From JBBAEA01 sp041656175 (GTDB lineage: Bacteria > Myxococcota_A > Bradymonadia > UBA4248), in NCBI GenBank assembly GCA_041656175.1, contig JBBAEA010000094.1:1-14504 (forward strand): 14,504 bases of DNA, written 5' to 3'. Both the position numbers and the translations under genes were made by a program. Shown one piece after another: positions 1-6,450 of the stretch; position 1 is the stretch's first letter, and the number at the start of each line of letters is the position of its first letter. The notes below the pieces were generated by a model that was not told the origin of the DNA, searched no databases, and worked only from the letters and a program-made list of their open reading frames with translations.

Positions 1-139
1 TGAGTGGGCGCTTTTTTTGTAGGCTCAAACGTCAGACTTTTACACAATAGGTCGGAAAACTTGCGTTTGCCTTATATAGGCATTTTCACTAAAATGCTGT
101 TGGCACGAATCTTTGTGCTAAAGCGGATTTTTACAGGCG
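1..139. other. Non-coding left edge upstream of the CAP gene pair
   Basis: No gene is seen here. Bases 8-20 hold a GC-rich step followed by a run of seven T, which could be the tail of an intrinsic terminator whose stem lies partly outside the window. A perfect 7-bp hairpin sits at 80-97: GCATTTT, loop CACT, AAAATGC. It has no clear role and resembles the small hairpins in other intergenic stretches of this window. Confidence 0.5.
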
Positions 140-159
140 ATGCGTGACTTTATTATAGC
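130..159 (+). promoter_or_regulatory. Possible sigma-70-like promoter for the CAP gene pair
   Basis: A TTTACA box at 130-135 and TATAGC at 154-159 are separated by 18 bases. This would start transcription near 166, about 30 bases before the ATG at 197. If correct, it rules out the in-frame ATG at 140, which would lie inside the promoter. Both boxes match the consensus only partly, so the call is weak. Confidence 0.3.
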
Positions 160-196
160 GCCATTAGCTTTTTGTGCTTTGACTCAGAGTAGAACG

Positions 197-1366
197 ATGA
201 AAAAAATTTTAAAGCCAAGCATAGTATTAGGATTTTTCACTCTATTGCAGCTCGCATTTTGTGGCGCTAGCAGTCAGCTCTTCGCCTACGGCGAGTCCAA
301 GGGAGATTTCCCTACCCTAGAGGAGCGCCAACTGCTACTTCTTGCCAATGAAGCGCGAAACAATACGACGCTCGCACTAACAGATTGCAAACAATGTGGT
401 GAAGCGCATTGCTATAAAGAGCATCTTCCCCCACTTTATTACGATTACGAACTCTCTAGAGCCTCGCGTTTCCACTCCCAAATCATGGCAGAAACCGAGT
501 GCTTTGAGCATCGCTCTCCTTGCGTTCTCAAAGACAAAATTGCCCAAAGCTATCCATCGTGCAAAACGACTCGTTGTGCTTGTAAAAGCGATGTAGTGTG
601 CGATAATAAAGGAGATACTGCCTTTACGCGTGTTCGCAAGTTTAACAAAAAGTTTCAAGTTGTTGCCGAGAACATCGCTATGTCTACCTTGAAGAAAGCA
701 GAGTTTTTATTCAAAGTTTGGTTATGGGAAGCTAGCCCAAGCAAGGAGTGTAAGGCTAACGATATGAACGGACACCGCTGGACCGTGTTGAGCGAAGACT
801 ATAATCGGACAGGTTTAGGGTATTGGAAGGGATACGCCACCCAAAACTTCTCTCATCTCGCAGAGCCTGCCCCCTCCCCTATTAGCGCTGGCATCCACTT
901 CGAGAAGAGCTGGGGCTTGCTTTTTAAAGCACACTGGTACTCCGACCTTGAACTCAGTGATTTTAAACTCAACATCGATAACCAATGTGTTTCCATGTCC
1001 ATACTCAGCCAAGGAGCTGGAATCGTGCTCGCGTACGAAGCGCGCGAATTACCTGCCAAATTTAACTACCGCTTTGAAGCACAAGACAAATCAGGGAAAA
1101 CCCATTACTATCCCTCCAAGGGCGCTCTGCAACGCGGTGGCCATGCAACGTGGACGAAGAAAAAACTCAAAACCTGTGCAAAAGATGCAGAGCTTAACGA
1201 ACTCAGGGCGTTTAGAAGCTCCATCACAGAGCAAGAGCGTGCCGCCGAAAAACCGTGCGACGCATGCGCAGATTGTGGCTCATGCCGCCTAGAAGAGAAC
1301 TGTACATTTATCGACGGTGTTAAAAACGAGTGTAAAACGACAGTGCACTGCGAAAACTGCCCTTAG
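197..1366 (+). CDS. Secreted Cys-rich CAP (SCP/PR-1) domain protein, paralog 1
   Basis: A 389-residue exported protein when started at the ATG at 197; an in-frame ATG at 140 would add 19 residues ahead of a good signal peptide. Residues 1 to about 30 form a signal peptide (Lys-Lys, then a hydrophobic stretch to Ala30). A CAP domain follows: the opening helix LLLLANEARN, and the four usual cavity residues can be placed at His93 (RFHS), Glu158 (AENIA), Glu178 (WLWE) and His193 (NGHRW). Between them lies an insert with about ten Cys, so the fold is probably disulfide-stabilised. The C-terminus is a Cys-rich tail (CDACADCGSC...CENCP) with no membrane anchor. The next gene starts 37 bases later, encodes a paralog, and is probably co-transcribed. 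CAP proteins serve varied extracellular roles, so the substrate is unknown. Family call firm, function open. Confidence 0.85.
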   Translation: MKKILKPSIVLGFFTLLQLAFCGASSQLFAYGESKGDFPTLEERQLLLLANEARNNTTLALTDCKQCGEAHCYKEHLPPLYYDYELSRASRFHSQIMAETECFEHRSPCVLKDKIAQSYPSCKTTRCACKSDVVCDNKGDTAFTRVRKFNKKFQVVAENIAMSTLKKAEFLFKVWLWEASPSKECKANDMNGHRWTVLSEDYNRTGLGYWKGYATQNFSHLAEPAPSPISAGIHFEKSWGLLFKAHWYSDLELSDFKLNIDNQCVSMSILSQGAGIVLAYEARELPAKFNYRFEAQDKSGKTHYYPSKGALQRGGHATWTKKKLKTCAKDAELNELRAFRSSITEQERAAEKPCDACADCGSCRLEENCTFIDGVKNECKTTVHCENCP

Positions 1367-1403
1367 CCCGTGTTTAGCAAACTCTCATAACTTAGGGTTT
1401 AGG

Positions 1404-2507
1404 ATGAGAAGCTTATTTTTTTGTATTATTGTTTTTTTGGTATTTTCCCCTCATATGGCTTACGCTGATGGCACAGCAATCCAAGGGGATGCTCCTTCGT
1501 GGGCGGAGCGCGTGATTTTACTATTAACCAACGAAGCGCGCTGCGATCCTGTTGCCACGCTAAAAGATTGCAAGAACTGCGCCGAGAAATCCTGCTATAA
1601 AAAGCCTCTTCCCCCAACAACGTGGTCGCACGAATTGGCGCGCGCGGCGAGGTTTCATTCCACGAACTTGAGCTCTGCTAAATGCTTTGACCATAATTCA
1701 CCTTGTCAACTGCGGGAAGATATCTCCACGCTCTATCCAGATCCTTGCGATGGTTCCGTAGAATGCGCCTGCGTTGGTGAAGTTAAATGTAATGCTGGCA
1801 CGAATACCTTCAAAAGAATAAGCTACTTTGGCCAAAGCGGTTCGGGCGAGAACATTGCAATGGGTAACAGCGATCCCAAGCGTAGCTTCATGCAGTGGTA
1901 TTGGGAAAAAAGCGAAAGTTCCACATGCGGATTTAGTATGGAAAACGGACACCGCTACAGCATATTGAACCCAGAGAACGTCAAAGTCGGCGTAGGCGTC
2001 GTTGGCACCATGAACACCCAAGATTTTGGCCGTGGTACAGCGCAAAGCGGCTTTAGTTCTGGAATTCATTATCCAAACGCAGCTGGTATGGTCGAGTTTA
2101 AAACGCACTACTACAGCGCTGAGCAAGAACTCAAGGTAGCTGCGCTAAACTGGGAAGGCGAGTGCAAATCGATGAAGCGTAGCCTCGGCACTAAGCAAAA
2201 TGGCGTCTACAGCGTCAGTTTCGATGTACAAGCAACTTGTGTTCCCTACTACTTCCAGGGTATCAGCCAAGACGGCAGCGCAATCCGATACCCCGCTAAA
2301 GGCCGCCTCCTCTTTAACTGCGAGGATAGAATCTGGGAAGATGAAACGCTAGCCACCTGCGATATAGAGGGTGGCAGCGCAACAAGTGGCTCTGGCGATG
2401 CATGCAGCTACACTCCTGCCAGCAGTTCAAAGCAAAACTTAGCTCTCTTAGTCTTAGCTATCCTGGCAACTTTCGCCCTGCGTAGACGTAGAGCCATGGT
2501 TAAGTAA
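1404..2507 (+). CDS. Secreted CAP-domain protein with MYXO-CTERM-like sorting tail, paralog 2
   Basis: The ATG at 1404 gives 367 residues, with an AGG ribosome-binding stretch just upstream; an earlier in-frame ATG at 1317 lies inside the previous gene and would bury the signal peptide. The signal peptide is residues 1-21 (hydrophobic core, cleavage after AYA). The CAP domain tracks paralog 1 motif by motif: LLLTNEARCD, DCKNCAEKSCY, and the putative cavity residues His85, Glu149 (GENIA), Glu168 (WYWE) and His183 (NGHRY). The C-terminus differs from paralog 1: a Gly/Ser linker, Cys334, a hydrophobic helix at about 345-359 and RRRR at 360-363. That is the layout of MYXO-CTERM tails, which are known to be processed by an intramembrane protease and to send proteins to the cell surface. 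Surface anchoring is therefore inferred. The ligand is unknown. Confidence 0.87.
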   Translation: MRSLFFCIIVFLVFSPHMAYADGTAIQGDAPSWAERVILLLTNEARCDPVATLKDCKNCAEKSCYKKPLPPTTWSHELARAARFHSTNLSSAKCFDHNSPCQLREDISTLYPDPCDGSVECACVGEVKCNAGTNTFKRISYFGQSGSGENIAMGNSDPKRSFMQWYWEKSESSTCGFSMENGHRYSILNPENVKVGVGVVGTMNTQDFGRGTAQSGFSSGIHYPNAAGMVEFKTHYYSAEQELKVAALNWEGECKSMKRSLGTKQNGVYSVSFDVQATCVPYYFQGISQDGSAIRYPAKGRLLFNCEDRIWEDETLATCDIEGGSATSGSGDACSYTPASSSKQNLALLVLAILATFALRRRRAMVK

Positions 2508-2563
2508 AAACCTTGTACGAGAGAATCTCAACTTAGCCGCTTTCTTTAGTAAACTTTTTCTCC

Positions 2564-2614
2564 GTCGTTTGCGCTGCGTTCTTATTGATGAACCGCTGCA
2601 GCGCAAATGACGAC
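2564..2614. terminator. Bulged hairpin between convergent genes, possible bidirectional terminator
   Basis: The arm at 2564-2577 (GTCGTTTGCGCTGC) pairs fully with 2598-2607 plus 2611-2614, leaving a TGA bulge at 2608-2610. The stem can continue through GTTC 2578-2581 with GAAC 2590-2593, closing on an 8-base loop. It lies between the 3' ends of two facing genes, where a terminator is expected. Neither side shows a proper T tract, so it may act through another mechanism or serve as a 3'-end stabiliser. Confidence 0.5.
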
Positions 2615-2627
2615 AAAACCGCGCCCG

Positions 2628-5087
2628 TTATAAGGAGAAGCGAATCTTTTCGATGTAGGCTTCTTGACCTTTAGTGCTCGAGGGCACTCTACCCACTACG
2701 TAAAGTGCATCACCTATCGAGATAGAGGCGTTAATCTTTGCCTGCTCAAGGCGAACGTAAGCACTGCTATTGAGGATTTTACCGCTGTCTAAGAGCTGCC
2801 AAACTAAAGCTTTCCCCTGCGTGTTTGGCGCTGCAGCCTCGGTCGCTGTCATGCCAAAGAGTGCTTGCGTTGGCATCTCTTTGAGGTAGCCTTCAACAAG
2901 CGCCACTGAAGAATAATATTTTTCATTCTCAGACAAAAACATCGAGCTGAGTCGATCACCATTTTCCGAAAACTTCACCATGGCTACGCCTACGCCGTTA
3001 TCGGCTGTTGGGTGTCCATCAAAATGTGCGCCTCTTTGGTTCGGCGAATGTCCAGTAACGTAGATAACATCCATCGTTTTAGTCTCTTTGATGCCACCGT
3101 TGTTAATTTCAATATCTTCAGTGCGCAGCATAAGCGCATTGGCGGTGTCGGGGCGCAAACTACCGAATTCCTTAGTCCAAGTCTTGTTAAAGCTTGTTCC
3201 CCCATCCTCGGCCTTTGTGATGAAGAAATTAGGTGACAAGTACGATCCTGGAAGTACTCCATCGTGCATGTTCCCAAAAGTCGTACCCAGTAAATATAGC
3301 TTTTCATTGTACACCGACATTGCAGCGAGCGTTTCGTCCTTGCTACTTCCGTATTGTTTCTTCCACGCGGTATTGCCGTTCCCAGCGATCTTTAAAACAA
3401 AGATATCGCTACCGCCATACAGAATAAAGCCGCCTATATTCCCCTTGGTGTGTCCTGCCATATAAACGCCCTCGCTGGGTGCAGCGGCAATTTCGACTAA
3501 ATCATCGTCGTACATGGTACCAAACTGTTTTGTATACAGTAAATTACCATCAGCATCGAATTTTGTTAGGAAAGGACTGCGACCCGCCGTCGTAATAATC
3601 GTTGCAAAGCTATCTGTGGTTGTACCACCAACATAGATATAACCATCCTTCCCAACAACGACGGATTTCCCGAAATCATCGCCTATGGTTCCCCATTGTT
3701 TGGTCCACACGATAATCCCGCTTTTTGTCATCTTCGTTAAGAATGCGTCGCTCTTTCCGCGCGCGATGTTTCCTTGAAAGACACCCGCGGTTTGCCCCGT
3801 AATATAAAGATTCCCCTCGGCATCTTGAGCGATATCGAAAATCTCATCATTATACTCTGTTCCCCAAATAGAATAAGTCCACTGGCACTTCCCTTCTTCG
3901 CAAATTTCGTGATTTTGACATTGCTTGTTGCAATCACCACAATTTCGAGCATCGTTTTGTGTATCTACGCAAGCATCGCCACATAATTTGGCGGAATCCT
4001 CGCAATTCATTATTTTGCAAAGCGAGTTCTCGCAATGCATTTCAGCGGCAAACTCGGCGAGCTTGCAAGCATTAAAGCAGCGCCCACAATGACGTGTGGT
4101 TTTGCTGGTATCGTAGCAAGTGCCAGCACAATTGTCTTGCCCTTCAGGACACTGGAGTATGCACTGACTAAATTGGCAAGCGTACTCTTCCTCGCATTTA
4201 TTGTTGCACTCACCGCAATGATCTGAGTTCGTCGAAAGGTCTACACAGTCATTCCCACAGGGACTGTAGCCTTCGGCGCAAACACAGTCACCACCAACAC
4301 ATTTTTCGCTTTGAGCGCATGTATTATTGCAAGAACCACAATGTGAACTGTTTGTTTGGAGATCCACACAAGAATTATCGCAATTCTCTAAACCAGTCGC
4401 ACAATTTTTACTACATTCGGAGAGAGAACAAACTTCATCGCTTTTACAAGCTGAACCGCAAGCACCACAGTTTGCGTGATCTGATTGCAAATCCACACAA
4501 CGATTATCGCAATCGACAAGGGGATCTTGACAATCGACAACGCACTCTCCCGACTCACATTTTTCACCTTCCTTACACGCCCTATGGCAAGAACCGCAGT
4601 GTTTCACGTTTGTGTCCGTTTCAACGCAGTCCCCCGAACAATATTTCGTTGGTGCTACGCAATTGCGTACACAATTCGAGTTGAAACAGATATCATCGCC
4701 TTCACAAACGATGCCGCAGTCACCACAATGCTCCTTATTTTGCGCAATTTTCACACACTCGCCGTCGCAGAGTTTTTCGCCCAGAGCACACTGTTTTACG
4801 CAGCTTTTGTCGACACAAAGCTCGTCATTGTTACAAGCTCGATGGCAAGCTCCGCAATGTAGCAAGCTCCCACTAGTATCGACGCACACGCCGCCGCAGT
4901 TAAGCTCTTCAGCTTGACACTGCAGTTGCGTACAAACACCGTCCTTACAGATGGAATCTGCTTCACAGCAAATACCCGCACAGCAAACTCGAGATTCATT
5001 GCAGTCTCTACATGCATTGTCCGCGTCCTTAGAACAAGACAAAAGCACAAATGCCATCGCAAAAATTACGCCTAGTTTTTTCGACAT
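2628..5087 (-). CDS. Lipoprotein with eight Cys-rich repeats and SBBP-type beta-propeller
   Basis: The protein has 819 residues from the ATG at 5087. That start is preferred over the ATG at 5096 because AAAGG sits nine bases before it but directly abuts the other. Residues 1-18 form a lipoprotein signal peptide with lipobox LLSC (Cys18). A short Cys cluster follows, then eight tandem repeats of roughly 43 residues (about 58-401), each close to C-x4-CVD-x8-HCG-x-C-x3-C-x5-C-x5-C. This type is known from myxobacterial Cys-rich surface proteins (MXAN_6577-like). Residues about 403 to the end are Gly/Asp-rich blades such as WGTEYNDEIFDIAQDAEGN and YVGGTT, typical of SBBP beta-propeller repeats. 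The protein should be lipid-anchored in the envelope with an extended disulfide stalk and a propeller head. Binding or adhesion is inferred; no catalytic motif is seen. It converges with the CAP genes but is transcribed separately. Confidence 0.85.
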   Translation of the reverse strand: MSKKLGVIFAMAFVLLSCSKDADNACRDCNESRVCCAGICCEADSICKDGVCTQLQCQAEELNCGGVCVDTSGSLLHCGACHRACNNDELCVDKSCVKQCALGEKLCDGECVKIAQNKEHCGDCGIVCEGDDICFNSNCVRNCVAPTKYCSGDCVETDTNVKHCGSCHRACKEGEKCESGECVVDCQDPLVDCDNRCVDLQSDHANCGACGSACKSDEVCSLSECSKNCATGLENCDNSCVDLQTNSSHCGSCNNTCAQSEKCVGGDCVCAEGYSPCGNDCVDLSTNSDHCGECNNKCEEEYACQFSQCILQCPEGQDNCAGTCYDTSKTTRHCGRCFNACKLAEFAAEMHCENSLCKIMNCEDSAKLCGDACVDTQNDARNCGDCNKQCQNHEICEEGKCQWTYSIWGTEYNDEIFDIAQDAEGNLYITGQTAGVFQGNIARGKSDAFLTKMTKSGIIVWTKQWGTIGDDFGKSVVVGKDGYIYVGGTTTDSFATIITTAGRSPFLTKFDADGNLLYTKQFGTMYDDDLVEIAAAPSEGVYMAGHTKGNIGGFILYGGSDIFVLKIAGNGNTAWKKQYGSSKDETLAAMSVYNEKLYLLGTTFGNMHDGVLPGSYLSPNFFITKAEDGGTSFNKTWTKEFGSLRPDTANALMLRTEDIEINNGGIKETKTMDVIYVTGHSPNQRGAHFDGHPTADNGVGVAMVKFSENGDRLSSMFLSENEKYYSSVALVEGYLKEMPTQALFGMTATEAAAPNTQGKALVWQLLDSGKILNSSAYVRLEQAKINASISIGDALYVVGRVPSSTKGQEAYIEKIRFSL

Positions 5088-5096
5088 TATATTCAT

Positions 5097-5541
5097 CCTT
5101 TTATTATGCGAGAGCTTTGCACGGAGGAAAACCCTTTTGGAAGCTCAGATTTATTGGGGCTACCGCCCCAAACCCCGTCTTATGGCCTTGTGCTCTTAGA
5201 CCCCTCTTTTCTTCCCTTTTTCCTAGAATCCGCAACAAAATCACTAAGAAAAGCCTCATTCGGTTTTTTGACTGAGTTCAAACAAGCCAAGATGGCTTTT
5301 CACTCTTTACTTTAGCTGTTGTTTGAGCTTTTTTGGCTTGAGCATCGTTTTACGCAAAACAAGAAGCCGCCAATGAAGGTTTTAAACCTACATCGCTTGT
5401 TTTATACGCGAGCACTTAGTTTATTTTCAATTTGCAGCGCTTTTTAGCCTCTGCTGGCGCTAATATAGCATTGCGAATTCTCTAAATCCAATCAAAAACG
5501 ACATTTTTTAGCGTTCAAATGCGTCGCGCATTACAAACTTC
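5097..5541. other. Non-coding divergent intergenic region with small hairpins
   Basis: No convincing gene is present; the short open frames lack ribosome-binding sites and family-like sequence. Several perfect inverted repeats stand out: TTGGGGC/GCCCCAA at 5154-5171 with a 4-base loop; AAGCCA/TGGCTT at 5284-5298 with a 3-base loop; TCAAACA 5278-5284 with TGTTTGA 5320-5326, which encloses all but the first base of that hairpin; and AATGCG/CGCATT at 5518-5532 with a 3-base loop. The region must hold the promoter of the leftward lipoprotein gene, but no clear pair of boxes was found at a sensible distance. Confidence 0.5.
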
Positions 5542-5570
5542 TTGCAAAATTGATGAATTATTACGATAAG
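5542..5570 (+). promoter_or_regulatory. Candidate promoter for the Ala-rich lipoprotein gene
   Basis: TTGCAA at 5542-5547 and GATAAG at 5565-5570 are separated by 17 bases, each matching four of six consensus positions. Transcription would start near 5577 and leave a leader of about 84 bases that carries the overlapping inverted repeats at 5582-5628. The spacing is ideal but the boxes are only fair. Confidence 0.35.
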
Positions 5571-5581
5571 ATTGTGTGTTT

Positions 5582-5628
5582 TTCGGCTTAGTGCATTTTC
5601 CGAGCCGAATTATTTTGGGCAAATGCAC
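5582..5628 (+). promoter_or_regulatory. Interleaved inverted repeats, possible leader pseudoknot or switch
   Basis: Two perfect inverted repeats interlock: TTCGGCT 5582-5588 with AGCCGAA 5603-5609, and GTGCATTT 5591-5598 with AAATGCAC 5621-5628. The order A-B-A'-B' is that of an H-type pseudoknot, or of two mutually exclusive hairpins. The element ends about 22 bases before the GGAG ribosome-binding site of the next gene. No known riboswitch class is recognised. A protein-binding DNA site is the alternative. Confidence 0.4.
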
Positions 5629-5660
5629 CAAGAACCAGATTAAAATCCACGGAGATTTCT

Positions 5661-6296
5661 ATGTTTAGACGTTTTAGCCTTGTTATTTCTTTGTGTGCCG
5701 CAGCAAGTCTTCTAAGTTTTGCAGCATGCGATAAAAAAGAAAAAGCCCCAAATGCTGCTGATACAGCGGCAAACCTCGAAGTTAAAGCAGACGATGCCGC
5801 TGAACCTGCTGCGGATGCTGCTGCTCCCGAAGCCGCTGCCGAAGCCGCTGCCGACGCCGTGGCTGGCGACGCCGAAGCAGCCCCAGCCGACGACGCTGCT
5901 GAAGCTGAAGCAAACGAAGAAGCTGTTCCTAATGTTCCCGTTCCCCCTGAAGCACAAGCTGCCTTAGATCATCAGCTTCAGCTTATGGAAACAATCGCGG
6001 CGGCTGCCGAAAAAGAAAACTGCGCAGACGTTCTAGCCGAACTCAAAGCCATTCCTAATGAAGCCACAGAAAAGGCACAGGCTGCTGGAAAAACACTAGA
6101 AACTTTGTCGCCCGAGGTACAAAAAGCACTCGCCGATGCAAACCAGTCAAAGTTAATTTCGCTTACCATGAGGTTTATGGCCTTCCAAAAATGCGAAACT
6201 TCCCCCGAAAAAGACGCTGTAACGGCCGAAATTACTCGTCTACTCCAACCCGATGCCGATGCGCCTGCTGCCGCTGAGGCGCCTGCTGCCGAATAG
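5661..6296 (+). CDS. Small Ala/Glu/Asp-rich lipoprotein of unknown function
   Basis: A 211-residue protein whose ATG at 5661 follows GGAG at eight-base spacing. Residues 1-22 form a signal peptide ending FAAC, a slightly atypical lipobox with Phe at -3, so lipidation at Cys23 is likely but not certain. Residues about 31-90 are a low-complexity acidic Ala/Asp/Glu/Pro stretch, probably an extended spacer through the periplasm or across the envelope. Residues about 96-195 are predicted mostly helical and contain the only two other mature Cys, Cys121 and Cys178, which could form one disulfide. The end is again Ala/Pro-rich. The protein family is not recognised. The gene stands alone, with its own candidate promoter and a strong terminator directly after the stop. 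A structural or stress-related envelope role is possible, but nothing in the sequence proves it. Confidence 0.8.
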   Translation: MFRRFSLVISLCAAASLLSFAACDKKEKAPNAADTAANLEVKADDAAEPAADAAAPEAAAEAAADAVAGDAEAAPADDAAEAEANEEAVPNVPVPPEAQAALDHQLQLMETIAAAAEKENCADVLAELKAIPNEATEKAQAAGKTLETLSPEVQKALADANQSKLISLTMRFMAFQKCETSPEKDAVTAEITRLLQPDADAPAAAEAPAAE

Positions 6297-6310
6297 GAAT
6301 TAAAGAGTTT

Positions 6311-6362
6311 GTCTCCATAAAAGAAAACCCAAGCCAAGGCTTGGGTTTTCTTTTATGGAGAC
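6311..6362. terminator. 25-bp perfect inverted repeat, bidirectional intrinsic terminator
   Basis: The arms at 6311-6335 and 6338-6362 are exact reverse complements around a central AA. The core AAAACCCAAGCC / GGCTTGGGTTTT followed by CTTTT is a classic intrinsic terminator. Because the whole element is symmetric, it reads the same on both strands and can end the lipoprotein transcript from the left and the propeller-gene transcript from the right. The outer GTCTCCAT pairs are more than termination needs. Confidence 0.9.
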
Positions 6363-6450
6363 TTTATGCGCTTTTACCACTCGCCACTCCATAGCTCCAG
6401 TATAAAACAGGAAGCGCTCGAAAAAATTTCTAGCACCAAAAATCAGCTTA

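Noticed and set aside
140..196. Longer N-terminus of CAP paralog 1 from the ATG at 140.
   Set aside because: It would place 19 residues before a normal Lys-Lys signal peptide and overlap the candidate promoter.
5103..5108. CATAAT on the - strand as a -10 box for the Cys-repeat lipoprotein gene.
   Set aside because: Transcription would begin inside or after the ribosome-binding site of that gene, and no fair -35 box lies at the proper distance.
5978..6337. Ala/Ser-rich open frame of 119 codons opposite the small lipoprotein gene.
   Set aside because: It is the mirror of the Ala/Glu-rich codons; it lacks a start signal, and its beginning lies inside the terminator.
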